A stretch of DNA of 64,000 bases from Populus alba (Eukaryota; Streptophyta; Magnoliopsida; Malpighiales; Salicaceae): the NCBI RefSeq assembly GCF_005239225.2, contig NC_133301.1, positions 2,175,001-2,239,000 of the forward strand. The letters are read 5' to 3'. Position numbers and translations under genes: made by a program. Every line of letters starts with the position of its first letter. The first letter of the stretch is position 1. Under the pieces are notes generated by a model. The model was not told the DNA's origin, ran no database searches, and was given only the letters and a program-made list of their open reading frames with translations. Shown here in pieces: positions 1 through 12,600 of this stretch.

Positions 1-305
1 GTGCCTGCGGTCCTTGCCAGCCTAAGAACCAGCCACCGCCTTCTTCCCCAACTTGTCCCAGAGACACATTGAAGTTAGGAGCTTGTGCTGACATCCTTGG
101 ACTTGTTAATGTTGTTGTCGGAACCCCGCCTTACAGCAAGTGCTGTCCTCTGCTTGAAGGCTTGGCTGACCTGGAAGTTGCCTTGTGTCTTTGCACTGCC
201 ATTAAAGCTAATGTGCTCGGAATTAACTTGAATGTGCCGGTGGCTCTAAGCATACTTGTTAGTGCATGCGGCAAATCTATCCCTCCTGGCTTCAAATGTG
301 AATGA
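1..305 (+). CDS. Hybrid proline-rich protein, 8-cysteine (LTP-like) domain, 5'-truncated by window edge
   Basis: The reading frame is open from base 3 to the TGA at 303-305, giving about 100 residues of the C-terminal part. It begins with a short proline-rich tail (QPPPSSP) and continues into a complete eight-cysteine module: C-x9-C-x18-CC-x13-CLC-x23-C-x9-C. The protein ends in KCE. This spacing is typical of the DC2.15/AIR1/EARLI1 class of hybrid proline-rich proteins. These are secreted cell-wall proteins whose hydrophobic domain is related to non-specific lipid-transfer proteins and is held by four disulfides. The signal peptide and most of the proline-rich region lie before the window. 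Genes of this class are usually intronless and tandemly clustered, so further copies could lie upstream. Family assignment is secure. The exact member and biological role cannot be told from this part. Confidence 0.9.
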   Translation, partial: ACGPCQPKNQPPPSSPTCPRDTLKLGACADILGLVNVVVGTPPYSKCCPLLEGLADLEVALCLCTAIKANVLGINLNVPVALSILVSACGKSIPPGFKCE

Positions 306-760
306 AAAATATTTCCGGCCCCGGCCCCTATTGCATATGTTTTGTGTAGCTTGTCGTCGGAGTATTTGTAAAACGTGATCTTGTTGTTGGGTTTCTAATG
401 CTTTCTTCTTACAGTTAATGTCTCAGAGGAAGGGCAATGTTACATTCTGTGTGATTTGTTCCAATAACCAGGCAAGCTTGTTGCCTAGGTCTTGTGTATT
501 TTTTCATGTTTACTGTAACCCCAATTTCTTTTGTATTACTTTACATTACTTGATCAATTGGGTTTGGATGTGTATTAGACATTTTGTTCTTAATTATTCC
601 TTCTCGTTTTTGTAATTTCTTCATGATAAACGAGACGTACGCCTGATGAACCGATTCATAGGCAGAGAGGAAAGGAAGAGAGTAAAATAAATGCAAGTGG
701 CATCTTGTTGATTATGCCGTCAGGAATTATTCTAGCACAACGGTGGAATGCTTGTGTATT
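306..760 (+). other. 3' UTR and downstream flank of the proline-rich protein gene
   Basis: Moderate-GC sequence follows the stop codon and becomes AT-rich further on. An AATAAA hexamer at 686-691 is a possible polyadenylation signal. There is no coding signal; the ORF at 418-615 has no recognisable protein features. Confidence 0.45.
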
Positions 761-1069
761 TTTTCTACATCAGAGTTCAAGTCTTGTTTATGTAAGCTTT
801 GTCACCCCCGCGATACCTTACTTATTTGCTGGGCTTGCAGGATGTTCAGTGAGTCCGAAGATTAAGTCGTAGTGCGTGTAAGCTGGTCCGGACACCTCGG
901 TTATCAAAAAAAAAAAAAAAAGGAATATAACTATAACAAAATCCATGATACATGTTGAAGATTATCTTTGGAAAAGTAAACTAGCGGCAGCACAAATTTA
1001 ATTGGCACAGTAGAAACACAAATGAATGATTATTGCAATATCATGGGATGGTGAAACTTGACAGATTCA

Positions 1070-1240
1070 GGTGTGTTTAATATCGTGTTTTGAAGATGTT
1101 TTTAAAAAAAAAATTTTTTTTATTTTAAATTAATATATTTTTTAATGTTTTTAAATCGTATTAATATAAAAAATAATAAAAAAATATTATTTTAATATAT
1201 TTTAAAATAAAAAATACTTTAAAACACAACATCCACCTCA
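1070..1240. mobile_element. MITE-like AT-rich repeat (family A)
   Basis: The short element starts near a GTTTTGAAGATGTTTTT motif and ends in an AAAATACTTTAAAACACAAC motif, which is roughly its inverted counterpart. The core is nearly pure A/T, with a degenerate form of the TTAATATATTTT text seen in other copies. Related copies lie near 4905, 8150, 21350, 31010, 38760, 41345, 42380, 49950, 52270 and 57070. No coding capacity. The type is inferred from size, terminal symmetry and copy number. Confidence 0.5.
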
Positions 1241-2579
1241 TTTTCAAATATATTCTTACTCAAAAGCTGCCTCCAATTAAGGCAATATGTGGTTAGTAAA
1301 GCTCAAAAGAAAGAAAAAAAAAAAAAAATCTTCCAGCTAACTTTATGCATCTGGTGTACCCTCTCAATCGGAGACCACTAGTTATATAATATAAAAGTAG
1401 TGAAAGAATAAACTGCCAATAATTTAATAATTTAAGTTTGAAGTTTAAGATTTGATTAATATTATTATTTAATATATCTTTCAATGTAAAAGGTTTTTAG
1501 GCTAGGTATTTTATAATTAATTTTTATTAAATAAATAAAAATAATAAAATTTAAATTTGTAACTAGTTAGTTATCAAAACTATGATATTATATTAAAAAA
1601 CCAACTCAATCCAATAACTTAAATTTTTAAATGAAATTTCAAAATATAATTTATACTAGTATGTAAATATATGACATGCACGTACAAAAAATCATACTAC
1701 TTTTTAAATATATTATCAACAAATATCAAAGTATAATAACGATTTGCTAGGAGTTTATGAAGTTAAATAAAATTTTTATAAAAGTAATGACAGAGACATT
1801 AAATAAATAAATAACACATACACAAACCTTATTTTTTCTTAGTATCATGCAATTTTTTTTAATTATATTATGAACATGTATGTTTTGGAAATATTTTATT
1901 ATTTCTCAACCTATTTGGTTATTTTTAATGATATGTTTATATGTTAATAATGTTTTTTTTATATAATCAAATTTATTAAAATTATTGATTTAAAAATTAA
2001 AAATTATTCATTCAACTTAAATTATTATATGTCTGAAATTCATAAGATACCATTATCATAAATAATTAAATAGATGTGTATATAGTATTGGAGAGAGGGC
2101 TCTTAAGTTATCAAATACTTGCGATCGACCTCCAATTAGTTGCCCTCGAGCACAGTTACTCTGATGGCTAATTATTAAGAGCCAGAATACAATAAGCATT
2201 GTTTGTACCAGCTCTCATATTCATATTTAAACATGGATTGTTTCTAGTCCAAATAATTAATTACTAGTACAAGTCTCATGTTGGGAAAAGAAATCTTAAC
2301 GTTATTAAAAAAGAGTGAAAAGAGGCCGCTGGTGTGCTTTAAGAAAAAGAAGAAAAAAAAAGTTGTGTTTCGAGTTGGCTGCATTAAGTAAGTTTGTTTT
2401 ATCTAAAGAAAAATGAACAGAGAAAAAAAAAGAATGATCGAAAAGAGTGTTTGTTAAAAGGAAAAAAAAATCAAGGATATATTTCGATTTAATCAAGTGT
2501 AGTAAGAGGAGGAAAAAAAAAAACCCAAGTCAATTTAATCCAAATATACTTGCCAAACTACGAACCACGACGATATTAT
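1241..2579. other. AT-rich intergenic sequence, nothing recognised
   Basis: The stretch is about 75-80% A+T with poly-A and poly-T runs. The short ORFs at 1293-1484 and 2305-2496 are low-complexity (Phe/Leu/Ile/Asn-rich) and read as noise. The only GC-richer piece is near 2095-2170. Confidence 0.5.
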
Positions 2580-4340
2580 CAAAAATAAAAAGCAAATTGA
2601 AAAAACATGTGAGTTCTAATTCCTAACAAGCTCAATATAAAACTAATTTGAAAAAGCAAATCAATTAATAAAATAAAAAAATAAAAAATAAAAAAAGCTA
2701 CCAAAACCGAGTTAGCTCACTAAATCTTGAAACTTGTATCGTACGAATGGCAAAACAAAATAAAAGACAAGCTAGGAAAAGTTTCGAAGCTAAATGCAAA
2801 AGCAAATAATGATGAACAACAAAAGTAGAAAAAAAAAAATCCAATTTAAAAAGATCGAATCCAATAAAAGTCTAGACTAAACCCTGACTAAATAGACAAA
2901 CTCATGACCACCAAGATAACCTTATAGAAATGAAATTAAAGAAAACATGAACAACAACTTCACAAATCTAAAGTATCAAATGATAAAATTAAAAAAAAAT
3001 TAGTGTTAAAAAAGAAAAAAAAATTGATATCACCTAGATTAACCTTTCAAACCTGTAACTTGGGTCATAAGCTCGATGTAATCAAACCAGAAAAAATTAT
3101 GACCCTCAATTCCTAACCAACCCAAGACCGGATGAATAAATTGAGAAAAAATCAATTTGACAAAAAACAAAAAAAAATAGCAATTTAAAAGAATAGAGAC
3201 CAAATGTTAAACAAAAACATAATACGAATACAAGTAACATTGATTGATTTAAAGGTGAAATTAAAAAAAAATCTTATAGTTTATAAAAGGAATCAAAAAA
3301 AAAAATCAGAAATCAAAAGAAAGACAATCAAATTTGAAATAAAAACTAAATATAATAAAAAAAATAATGTTTTCAATGAATGATAAAATTAAAAATAAAT
3401 TTAAAGTTTAAAAAAAAATCAAGATAAAAATCAAACAATCAAAAGCAAGAGGATTGAATAAAAAGCCTAAACAAACCAAGAGGAAAACATAGATTTTTTT
3501 TTATTAATCACCTTGTTTTTTAAGGAGAAGAGAGAGAAAAAGTGAAAAAAATGTTATAAGAGGCACACCTCTACACAAATCACTACATGCATCACTTCAT
3601 TGAGAAGGGCCACTGTCAGGATTTTAATATTGCTGTAAATGGCCCATTTCTGACATAGTATGTCTTTGTACACGCTACTAAAAGCTGGTGAAACTACTTG
3701 ACATATAGAGCGTTTAATGTAAGCACCATCAACTTTTCTTTTTTAAAATTTTATTATATTTATTGAAATAGAAAATTACCCTTGACTTGATTTGATTATA
3801 TATATATATATAAAAAAAAACATAATGAAATTATGACAAAACCTTTCATTTCAAGATTAATTTTTTTTCACTAAGAGCAATCAAGTAAATTCAATGTGCA
3901 TATAAAAGGGAAAATACGAGATAACTCCTAAGCCCAAATTAGATTTATTTTGATTTTAATAGTATTTCATTTATTATATTATACTCTAAAAAAACAAAAA
4001 GAACGCATTATCCCAAATCAATATGATAATGATTTTATCCTAGTAGAATTATAGTATTGCGCTCAATAGCTATCTTGATGATTTTTTGGAAGGGCAAAAA
4101 AGTAATTTTATTTTTTTTATCCATAGTACATTATATCTAGGTGTATAATGAATTCACTATAGTAAAAAAAAAATTTAATATAATGTTATTTTTTAGTCTT
4201 TATGAATGGTCATAAAAAATTACACCATTTTTTCTATTTAACTGGTCATACCATAAATTGATAGTGATATTAACAAAGAAATCTTCCATGTTCATAAAAA
4301 ATTGGAAGTATTTTTGCAACATTTGTGTTGAGACCAAAAT
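2580..4340. repeat. A-rich composite interspersed repeat, copy 1
   Basis: The purine-rich strand repeats phrases of the form 'aatgataaaattaaaaa' and 'caatttaaaaagatcgaa', with phrases such as 'taacttgggtcataagctcga' near 3055-3078. A short GC-richer block follows at about 3550-3720, then text on the theme 'aaaaaagtaattttatt' (4095-4115). The same order is seen at 5975-7660 and 20030-21290. There is no intact coding capacity. It may be the remains of an unclassified transposon. Confidence 0.5.
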
Positions 4341-4347
4341 TTAAAAT

Positions 4348-4351
<4 letters not shown>

Positions 4352-4384
<33 letters not shown>
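4352..4384. repeat. (TA)n microsatellite
   Basis: An uninterrupted AT dinucleotide run of about 33 bases sits inside AT-rich spacer. Confidence 0.9.
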
Positions 4385-4388
<4 letters not shown>

Positions 4389-4899
4389 AAGATATATTAT
4401 TTTCCAAAAAAAAAAAAACTAATAATAAGACTCAAATATAAGATCTCACAGGTTTAATGCATTTCTTTCTTTTCTTTTTCTTTTTTATCATAATAGAAAT
4501 AATCAAACTTGAAATATTATGATGATGAGGGCATTCATGTCATTCTAATAACAAATTAATTTCCAATGTCTTCTTTAACTACTTAAATGAATCTCTTATA
4601 TTATACATATTTCCTATTTCATGTTCTTAAGGGGACAATCCCCTCTACTGGAACTTGGATTTTTACTAAAATCCTTTTAATCGATAGTCATTAATTAATA
4701 AAGATATAACATAAAAAAGACCGAGAACAATAAAAATTTCTATAGAATATTAATTTATGTAAATTAAAGTTGTTTGATTGATTGGTGCAATAAGCACTAC
4801 TCTTGTAATCAATTCATGTACTTAATTAACATAACTAAAAAATCATTTATTTTTTTATATAAAAAAATCACTTAATCTGCTTAAAAATGTTCTAATAAG

Positions 4900-5065
4900 G
4901 TTGTATTTAGCAATGTGGTTGAAACCACATTTTCCAATAACTTAAATTTTTTATTAAAATTTATTTTTTTTTATTTTTGAATTATTTTAATGTGATAATA
5001 TTAAAAATAATTTATAAAAGATAAAAAAATATTTTAATATATTTTTAAGCTATATTTCAATTATT
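4900..5065. mobile_element. MITE-like AT-rich repeat (family A)
   Basis: It begins at 'tagcaatgtggttgaaacca' and ends near 'tatttcaattattct'. The inside contains the family text 'ttttaatgtgataatattaa' followed by 'aaaaatattttaatatattt'. It is degenerate. Confidence 0.45.
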
Positions 5066-5974
5066 CTTTAAATGCACTGGAGAGGTTTGTATAAACTCAT
5101 TATATTCGTGGATTTCACTATTGCTAAACCCATATATCCTCTGTCCAGGCCTAAAGGGCCCAATCACCTTGTAGTATTATGCTTACCTCGCCTCAAAGCC
5201 CAAATCATTTTGCAAAATGTAAGGGTCGGCTCTTTTCGATCCACCGCTGATGTAAGTAGCGTTTGAATATTTGCTCAAAATTTCAAAAAGTTGTTTTTTT
5301 TATAAATAATTTATTATAAAAATGAATAAATAAACAATTTTAAGTTAAAAGTTTGTTTAATAAAAATAGCTCAAATTATTTTTAAAAAATATACTGTATA
5401 AGTTGGAATATGTGAATTAAAAGTTTAAAACTTTAAATTTTTATTCAATTCTATAACAAATTATAATTTAAGTCAAAATAACTTTAATCAAATATTTTTA
5501 TGACTCTAGTCCAAACTTAAAAATTAATTTAAATACAATTAAAAATTCATTCTAAATGAAACTTTGAATAAAAATAAAAACTTATAAAATAAATTTTTTA
5601 TTTTATTTTTTGAATGTGATTGACATAAGAATATTTCAACACTTTCATGGTATTAAACATTTTATTTGTAAAAACACATTAAATTAAATTGTCTTTGAAA
5701 AAAACCAATTCTAACATTGGTTGTGCCAAATACGAGTTTTTGTAAATATTACTTTTAAAAATTTTTTTATTTAAAAAATATTAAAATAATAACTTTTTTT
5801 ACATCAACACGTTAAAATAATATAAAAATTCTAAAAAATAATTTAAAACTTAAAAAAATAAAAAATATATAAATCATCAATACGTTGTTCGAACCTTGGT
5901 TTGGTTGGGGAATAGCGCCTTTCCCGGTACAATCCAAAGATTGATTTTGGATAAAAAAAAAATATTACACTTTG
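5066..5974. other. AT-rich intergenic sequence with a short GC-richer patch
   Basis: The stretch 5072-5266 is less AT-biased, but its 64-codon ORF has no recognisable domain. The rest is low-complexity A/T text. The piece at 5880-5945 contains 'gttcgaacc', like a tRNA T-arm, but no cloverleaf could be drawn around it. Confidence 0.4.
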
Positions 5975-7660
5975 AGATTAGCTAGTGTTCGTGCTTTGTC
6001 GTGGGTTTGATTATTTTTGCATAAGAAATAACATTCAGCCATAAGCGTGTTTTTTTTTTTAAAAAAACAAAATTTATGACTTTCATAGACTCAATTAGGT
6101 TGCATATATTGATTTTTTTTAAATAGATAATAAAAATAACAGGCAATAACAACAAATAGATCAACATTTTTTAAAACAAATGATGCAGCTTAATTTAAAA
6201 TCTGTTAAATCAATATGATGAAATGGGGTTGAAAAACAACTTAAAGAAATTGATCATAAACAACCCAAATTAGCATAATAAACCTGTAAATCTAGTAATC
6301 AGGATTAAGACAATTTAGAATATCTTATTAAACTTGCAACCTAGATTATGATATCAAAATAACCTGTTAAAGAAAAAATAAAAAAAATTATAAAACACAT
6401 TTTAAAAAAATTTGCTAACTCGTGCTAATTTTTCAAACTCGTGATACGAGTCATTAAACTCAAAACATTCTATTTGAAAAAATCATGAAATTTAATTATC
6501 AACCAATTAAATATTAAATGATGAAATTGAAAAAAAAAATTCAATTGTACAAAAATGTTCAAAACAAAAAAATAGAAATTAAAAGATCGATGATCAAAAT
6601 TAAAATAAAAATATATATTTGATTGAATGGTGAAATTAAAAATAAAAATCAATTTAGCAAGAGGACAAAAAAAAACAAAAAGAATGGGGATCGAAATTGA
6701 CATAAAAATGAATAAAAAAATTATCAAATAGTGAAATTGAAAAGAAAAATAACTTTATCAAATGAAAAAGTAAAAAAAAAGAATAACAATCAAATTGAAT
6801 AAAAATTATATATCATAAATATGGATTAAATAATAAAACTAGAAAGAAATAAAACTTTTACAAGTGGGCAAAAAAAAAAAGAAACAAAACAATGATTGAA
6901 TTGGAAAAAATAATACCATAAATTTAGATTTGAGGATATAATTAAAAACCAATAAATATTTTTTAAAAATGGCTAAGGAAAAAAAATAATTCAAAAAAAT
7001 AAAATTGAAGTTTAATACTGATGGTAAATAAGGTCAGTTTATAGGTTTTAAAAAAGAAGAAAAAAAATAAAATAAAAGTTCAATGATGATAAATTGTCTC
7101 ACCACAGCCAACACGCATTGCTCCAATAGGAAAATGACACGTTTATACTTTTGACGACATGGTGTAATAGTATTTTTGGCAATCGGAAGTGTTGCCCACA
7201 CCACCCAAACTATGCGGGTGCTTTTCACATGTTGGAAGTGTGTCACACAAGCCTATACTTTTTGTTTTTTATTTATATTTAATTAATTATCAAATTGCCC
7301 TCGAGTTTTCATGATAATAACAAGAAAAAAAATCATTGTTGAAAAGATGAAAAATTCACTTGACACATGTTTTAATATTTTTTCTTTAAAAGATATTTTA
7401 GTTATTTTATTATATTTTTTAATTATTATATATGGTTAGATAATATATTGTCCATCATCTTACATGATAATAAAAAAATCTCTTTATAAAAATACTAAAT
7501 TGTCTATTGATGATAATTTTAAATTTTAAAATATGTTTTAATCATTTCACTATATTTTTGAAATAAAAAAAAATTCAATTTAATAATAACCGAGGCACCT
7601 TATAAAAATACTTTAATGCTTTCAATAGGCAGTTTTAAGATTTTTGGTGTGCAGCGTGAA
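5975..7660. repeat. A-rich composite interspersed repeat, copy 2
   Basis: The block shows repeated 'gatgaaattgaaaaa' and 'gtgaaattaaaaataaaa' phrases (6500-6960). A GC-richer module with 'cacacc'-type text follows at about 7085-7255, then a tail with 'ttgcc'/'attttagttattttattat' themes (7270-7620). The layout parallels the copies at 2580 and 20030. Short ORFs in it (5982-6167, 6470-6727, 7034-7246) are by-products of low complexity. Confidence 0.5.
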
Positions 7661-9190
7661 ATCATCGTTATCTGCAAACAGTGTCTCTAAATACGGGTCA
7701 ACATTAACAGTGTTTAACTACTAACAGCTGAGGGCTTTTTTATATATATACATATATATAGTAATAAATAGTGGACATCTTAATAAATTGTTTTTGTTTT
7801 TTATTGAAAGTCAAACTATTATGTTTTAATTTTAAAAGTTAGTAAGAAAATTTGATTTCCAGGTAAATCCATTAAAAAATAGTTTATGGTAAGTCACCAC
7901 CATGGTTTTAAGAACTATTTTAAATAAATAAATAAAATCCTTTATTTTTTTTTCAAAGCGAGATGCCTTTGCTTTAATTTCCAAAGAAATAAAATTTCTC
8001 TTTAAAGAATAACCAGCAAGAGTATAAATGTTTGGTGAACATGTACCGTGCTTCTACTTGTAAAAATAATGGATTTAACAATAAAATGATTTGATTTATA
8101 TTTTAAAAATAGTAATTGCTTTAGTTTTTAAAGCTGATTTTTCTCATTCAAAAATATATTTTTTAAAAATTTATTTATTTGTTTAAAAGTAATTTTTTTA
8201 TGTTTTTATATTGTTTTAATATACTGATATTAAAAATAATTTTTTTTAAAATAAAAAAATTATTTTAATATATTTTATAAGTAAAAACAATTTAAAAATT
8301 AACCATCACTACATTTTCAAAATCGCTTTTACTGTCACTTGTTTTAAAATAAAACATAGTCTAACAATATATTGCTTTCCGATTAAGATCAATTTAAAAG
8401 AATTTTGCTGTAAAACACAACAATACTAAATATACACCTAAAACACTAAATAGATTTTTTTTTTAAAAATTAAAACATATATTTTCATTAATAATTAAAA
8501 AAATTAAAAACAAATGCATTAAAACCCCAAAACCCCAACCATCTTACAAACGTGGAAGCTGAGCCAATATAGGACGCGCATTGTTATTAAATTTTTCCTA
8601 ATTTAACGGATTAATCTAAAAAATTTGGTTATTTTGAATATGATTTGAAGTATATTTAATATTATGATAATAATTATTTTTAAAAATAATTTTTAATTAA
8701 AAATAAGTTAAAATAATAATTTTTATTTTATTTTTTTAAAAAGTTATTTTTAAGGTTTGCACAATAAAAAATCTTACAACACTAAAATAAATTAACTTAA
8801 AATAAAAAAGTTATTATTCTTAAAATATAAAAACAAACAAACTCTCCATATTAAATAGATTAAAACTGATGTAGTTAAACTTTTTAAATTAATAAATCAA
8901 CCTGCAATTGATCAATTTGGTTAAAATTCAAATAAAGTATGGTTTGATTTTTTTATTTTAAATTTTTTAAAAACAATAATGTTTCAAATTTTTTTAAAAA
9001 ACAACTGAAATTAAATTATTTTAGATTAATCTGTGCAATTCATAACCAGGATTTTAAATCATTATAAAGACCAAATTTTATAACCATGAATTAGTGTAAC
9101 CATGAGACAGTTGAACGGAAAGAAATATAAAAGTATAAATTAGCCCCAACAGAAAAAACAAAAATAAGATGAATAATAAAATAAATGAAA
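7661..9190. other. AT-rich spacer upstream of the PX-protein gene, with MITE-like piece at 8150-8345
   Basis: The spacer is mostly degenerate A/T sequence. About 8150-8345 carries the family A signature: 'tttttatgtttttatattg' then 'ttttaatatactgatattaa', ending in 'aaaatcgcttttactgt'. Nothing else is recognised before the GC rise at about 9200 that marks the EREX promoter and 5' UTR. Confidence 0.4.
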
Positions 9191-9199
9191 TAAATGTAT

Positions 9200-9604
9200 A
9201 CCATCTGTGTCCTTCCTTTCTTTCTCCACACCGAAACAGAGAGAGAATAAAACAGACGCAACAAACAAAACAAGAATCGAAGCAAGCAAGCCCGCAGGTG
9301 TGTGCTTCACACGTCACATTTCACTCTCCGCTCACTCTAGCCAGGTCTATCTTTCCCTTAATTGTCGTGAGCCGTCGTCTTCCTTTACCAATCGGAAGAA
9401 AAAAAGGGAAGAAATCCGATTCCTGCAATAAAACTGTACGATCACCATCCGGTGATCTCTCCGTTTAGTGCTCCTCCGGTTTCTCCGATCTTATCCGTAG
9501 AGAGAAAGATATTTATCGAACACTGAAATTTTGAGTTTCCACAGCGCCAGTCTTTGTTGATTCTTAGCTGTTAGAGAGAGAACAAATTATAGAGATAGAG
9601 AAAG
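9200..9604 (+). promoter_or_regulatory. Promoter / 5' UTR region of the EREX-type gene
   Basis: Base composition changes sharply from about 80% A+T to a mixed sequence at about 9200. Purine-rich 'agagagaga' and 'cagagagagaataaaac' pieces are present (9238-9250, 9570-9605), which is typical of plant 5' leaders. No clear TATA box was seen, which would fit a housekeeping promoter. The ORFs at 9169-9468 and 9207-9431 lie in this leader. They are not homologous to anything recognised and, if transcribed, could act as upstream ORFs. Confidence 0.45.
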
Positions 9605-12600
9605 ATGCAGAGGGTGCGGAGTCCACCAAAGCACAGGCACGACGGGACTTCGCCGCTGCCGTTAGGGATGGATTGGAGTCCTCCGCCTCGAAAATGGGTA
9701 AAATTGTTAATCTAATTTAATTACTTCGTTTAATTTTTTTGTTCCTTAATTAGACTTCCATGGATTTTTTTTTATAATTCTTTGTAATTAAGTATTATCT
9801 CAGTGTGAACTGATCAAGCAGTTGCTGAATTGTGATTTGATCGATGGATCTTGTCAACGCTGAGTTTGATTAAGAGGATAATTAAGTTTTCATCAGAACT
9901 AGTTTAGCTTTTTTTAAAGTGATGATTCTTGGTATGAAGTTAATTTAGGCGAACAGGACTGGCATTCTATGTGACATCATGCCAAATCATCTCATTAATT
10001 GTATCTCAATTGAAACAACTCTGTGATTTAATTCGGCACGTGCTTAATTGGTTGCTTTTATTTGGCATGTGTGTCCTAATTTGGATCGCGCGTGTTTAGT
10101 ATCGCGATCACTGGAGAACTCTGTAGGCTTAGTATCGCGATCACAGGAGAACTCTGTAGGTTCTAAAGAACCCGGTGCATCTTATTAAGTAAGAGCTGAT
10201 TTAACAAATATAATGGGATTTCTGGTTGTTTATTTGTTTATTTTTCTTTGATTTTTCATTATTGGAATTGAGAGTCTTGCGTCTGCTGGTAGTACCATGC
10301 AGCATGCATTGACAAGTGTAGAGGTTGTAAATGAAAATGGTGTTTTTAACCAGGAACGATGCTTGAAGACTTGATAGGAAATGTGAAAATCTATAGAATG
10401 ATGGTTGGAAGTTGTTGAATTTGTCATGTTAATTGTGAACAACATAGAGAATGGTATATTTGTATCCCCTGTGTAGCTTTTGTTTTTTGTTTTCATGACT
10501 GATGTATTAATTTCCTTTTTTTTTTTAATGAGGTTTTGCATCCGTAACTGGCCTGACATTTTGTGATAACAAAATGCACTTGGCTTTTTATATTCTTCTT
10601 CTGCTCAATAAAATTTTCAATGCATGAAAGGATAAGAATTCTTTTTTTTTTTTTTTGCAGAGTGGGCGAGAAACCATTTGGCCTCATGATCCTAGAACGG
10701 GATGGAGTTACTGTGTCACTATACCGTCCTGGGTTGTGGTCCCAAAATCAAGAGATTCAGATCCCGTAGTGGTACTCAAATTGAATGATTCTCCCGTGTT
10801 TATCTATACCAAGGGTTAGATGTTGTTATTATGCTATCTCCATGGATTTGTTTGTAAAATGATTTAGATTGGTTACTTATTTCTAGGAAGCTTCAAACAA
10901 TATGGACATCCAATACCATGTTTTACCTTCCTCTAGGGAATAACCAGTTGAAGTTTCCAAAGCATGCTATTGTAGTTAAAGAGGTTAATAGCATTCCTTG
11001 TTTTTCTATTTGCATATTTCATTCCATCAGTGCAAGAATTATTTTATTTTCATGTTATATAGGTAGGTTTTAGTTTTTTGGTTAAAAGCATTTTTTGTTA
11101 CCTTAATATATCCAGTTTTCTTTGTTTGGGAAGTGCGTAATGTGTAATTTGTTGACTTCATTTGCCAAATGTAACTATATTCTTTCCAGAATCTCAGTGA
11201 ATTCATCTGGGTTTGGATTCTTGTATCTGTATATTGTGCCCACGCTTATGTGTACAAGTTAATGACTATGCACCAGCTTTGAACATCTTATGTTAACATT
11301 CTTAAGGGGCAGTTTTACAGGGTTCAGGTGGGTTTACAATCACCAGAAGGGGTTACAACCATGCGTGGGGTGTTGAGAAGATTTAATGATTTTATGAAGT
11401 TATTTACTGATGTAAGTACAAAATTTCTATTCCATTTTGCTACATTAGTTATTCCACTTTGTTAAGTCAGGGTACTTGAACAATTGAATTACTTAAGTAG
11501 TCAGTGCCATTTGGGATTCTTTACAGGAACTAGGTCTTGCACCTTTTAAATTTGCTATTTGCTATCTTTTGCAGCTTAAGAAGGCATTTCCTAGAAAAAA
11601 TCTCCCACCAGCTCCACCCAAGGGACTTCTGCGTATGAAAAGCAGGGCACTCTTGGAAGAGGTACATAATGTGTTTTGAACTTTTTTACTATATCTGTTT
11701 TTCCTTTTAGTTGGGAAACACAAGAAGGTTATTTTGACTGTCAATTTTTTTTGCTCTACTTATTCTTGATTTTTGCTTTTCACTAATGCCACTTCATTCT
11801 ACAGCGGCAAATTCCCATAACTGCTGATACAAGCCGATTACATCATTACAAATACTTTTGGAAGAATTAGCTGTGCTTAAGTTGCTGATTATGACAACGT
11901 GGAAACCAAAAACTATATTATTTTATATATTTGCAGTTTAGCAATCTAAACACTTATTTTTTAAGCTGGATTTTGGTATAGTTGCAAGATAATGAAAACT
12001 TTAGGGAAAAGAGGATTTTGTTCAGACTTGGCTAGTTAGTTTATTTAATTTATTTGGAAGTTAATAAGAAAACTTCATTTCTTTTGCATTTAAGTGACCA
12101 ATATTCTTAAAGGACTTAGTTTTGTTGCAGAGAAGGTACTCTTTGGAGCAGTGGATGACAAAACTGCTGTCTGACATTGATTTATCAAGAAGTGTTTCAG
12201 TGGCATCCTTTCTTGAATTAGAAGCTGCTGCGAGGTCTTGTATGTGTCATTTTACCTTAAAAACATCTTTATTACCTCGCATAACCTACTCGATTCTCAA
12301 CTTTTTTGAAAATGTAAGGGTTTTTTATTCTTTAAGAGTTAAATCTTGCTTAACATTTCCTGTAATTTTTTCAGCATTCCAAGATGTAAATCAGCAGTCA
12401 TCAGAAGCAAGTCCCACTGGTGATAGTTCAACTTCCTCACTTCAGATACCTCCAAATTTAAGTTCTCTTGCTACCGGTTCATCAATCGCATCAGATTATG
12501 GTAGTGATACTGCTTATGAAACATCTGATCTTGGAACACCTAGGTTAGAAAGAGATGAAAATTTTGGAATTGGCTTGGAGGATCTAGCACTGGATGAAGA

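Noticed and set aside
5880..5950. tRNA-like 'gttcgaacc' motif
   Set aside because: No acceptor stem, D-arm or anticodon arm can be placed at the right distances on either strand.
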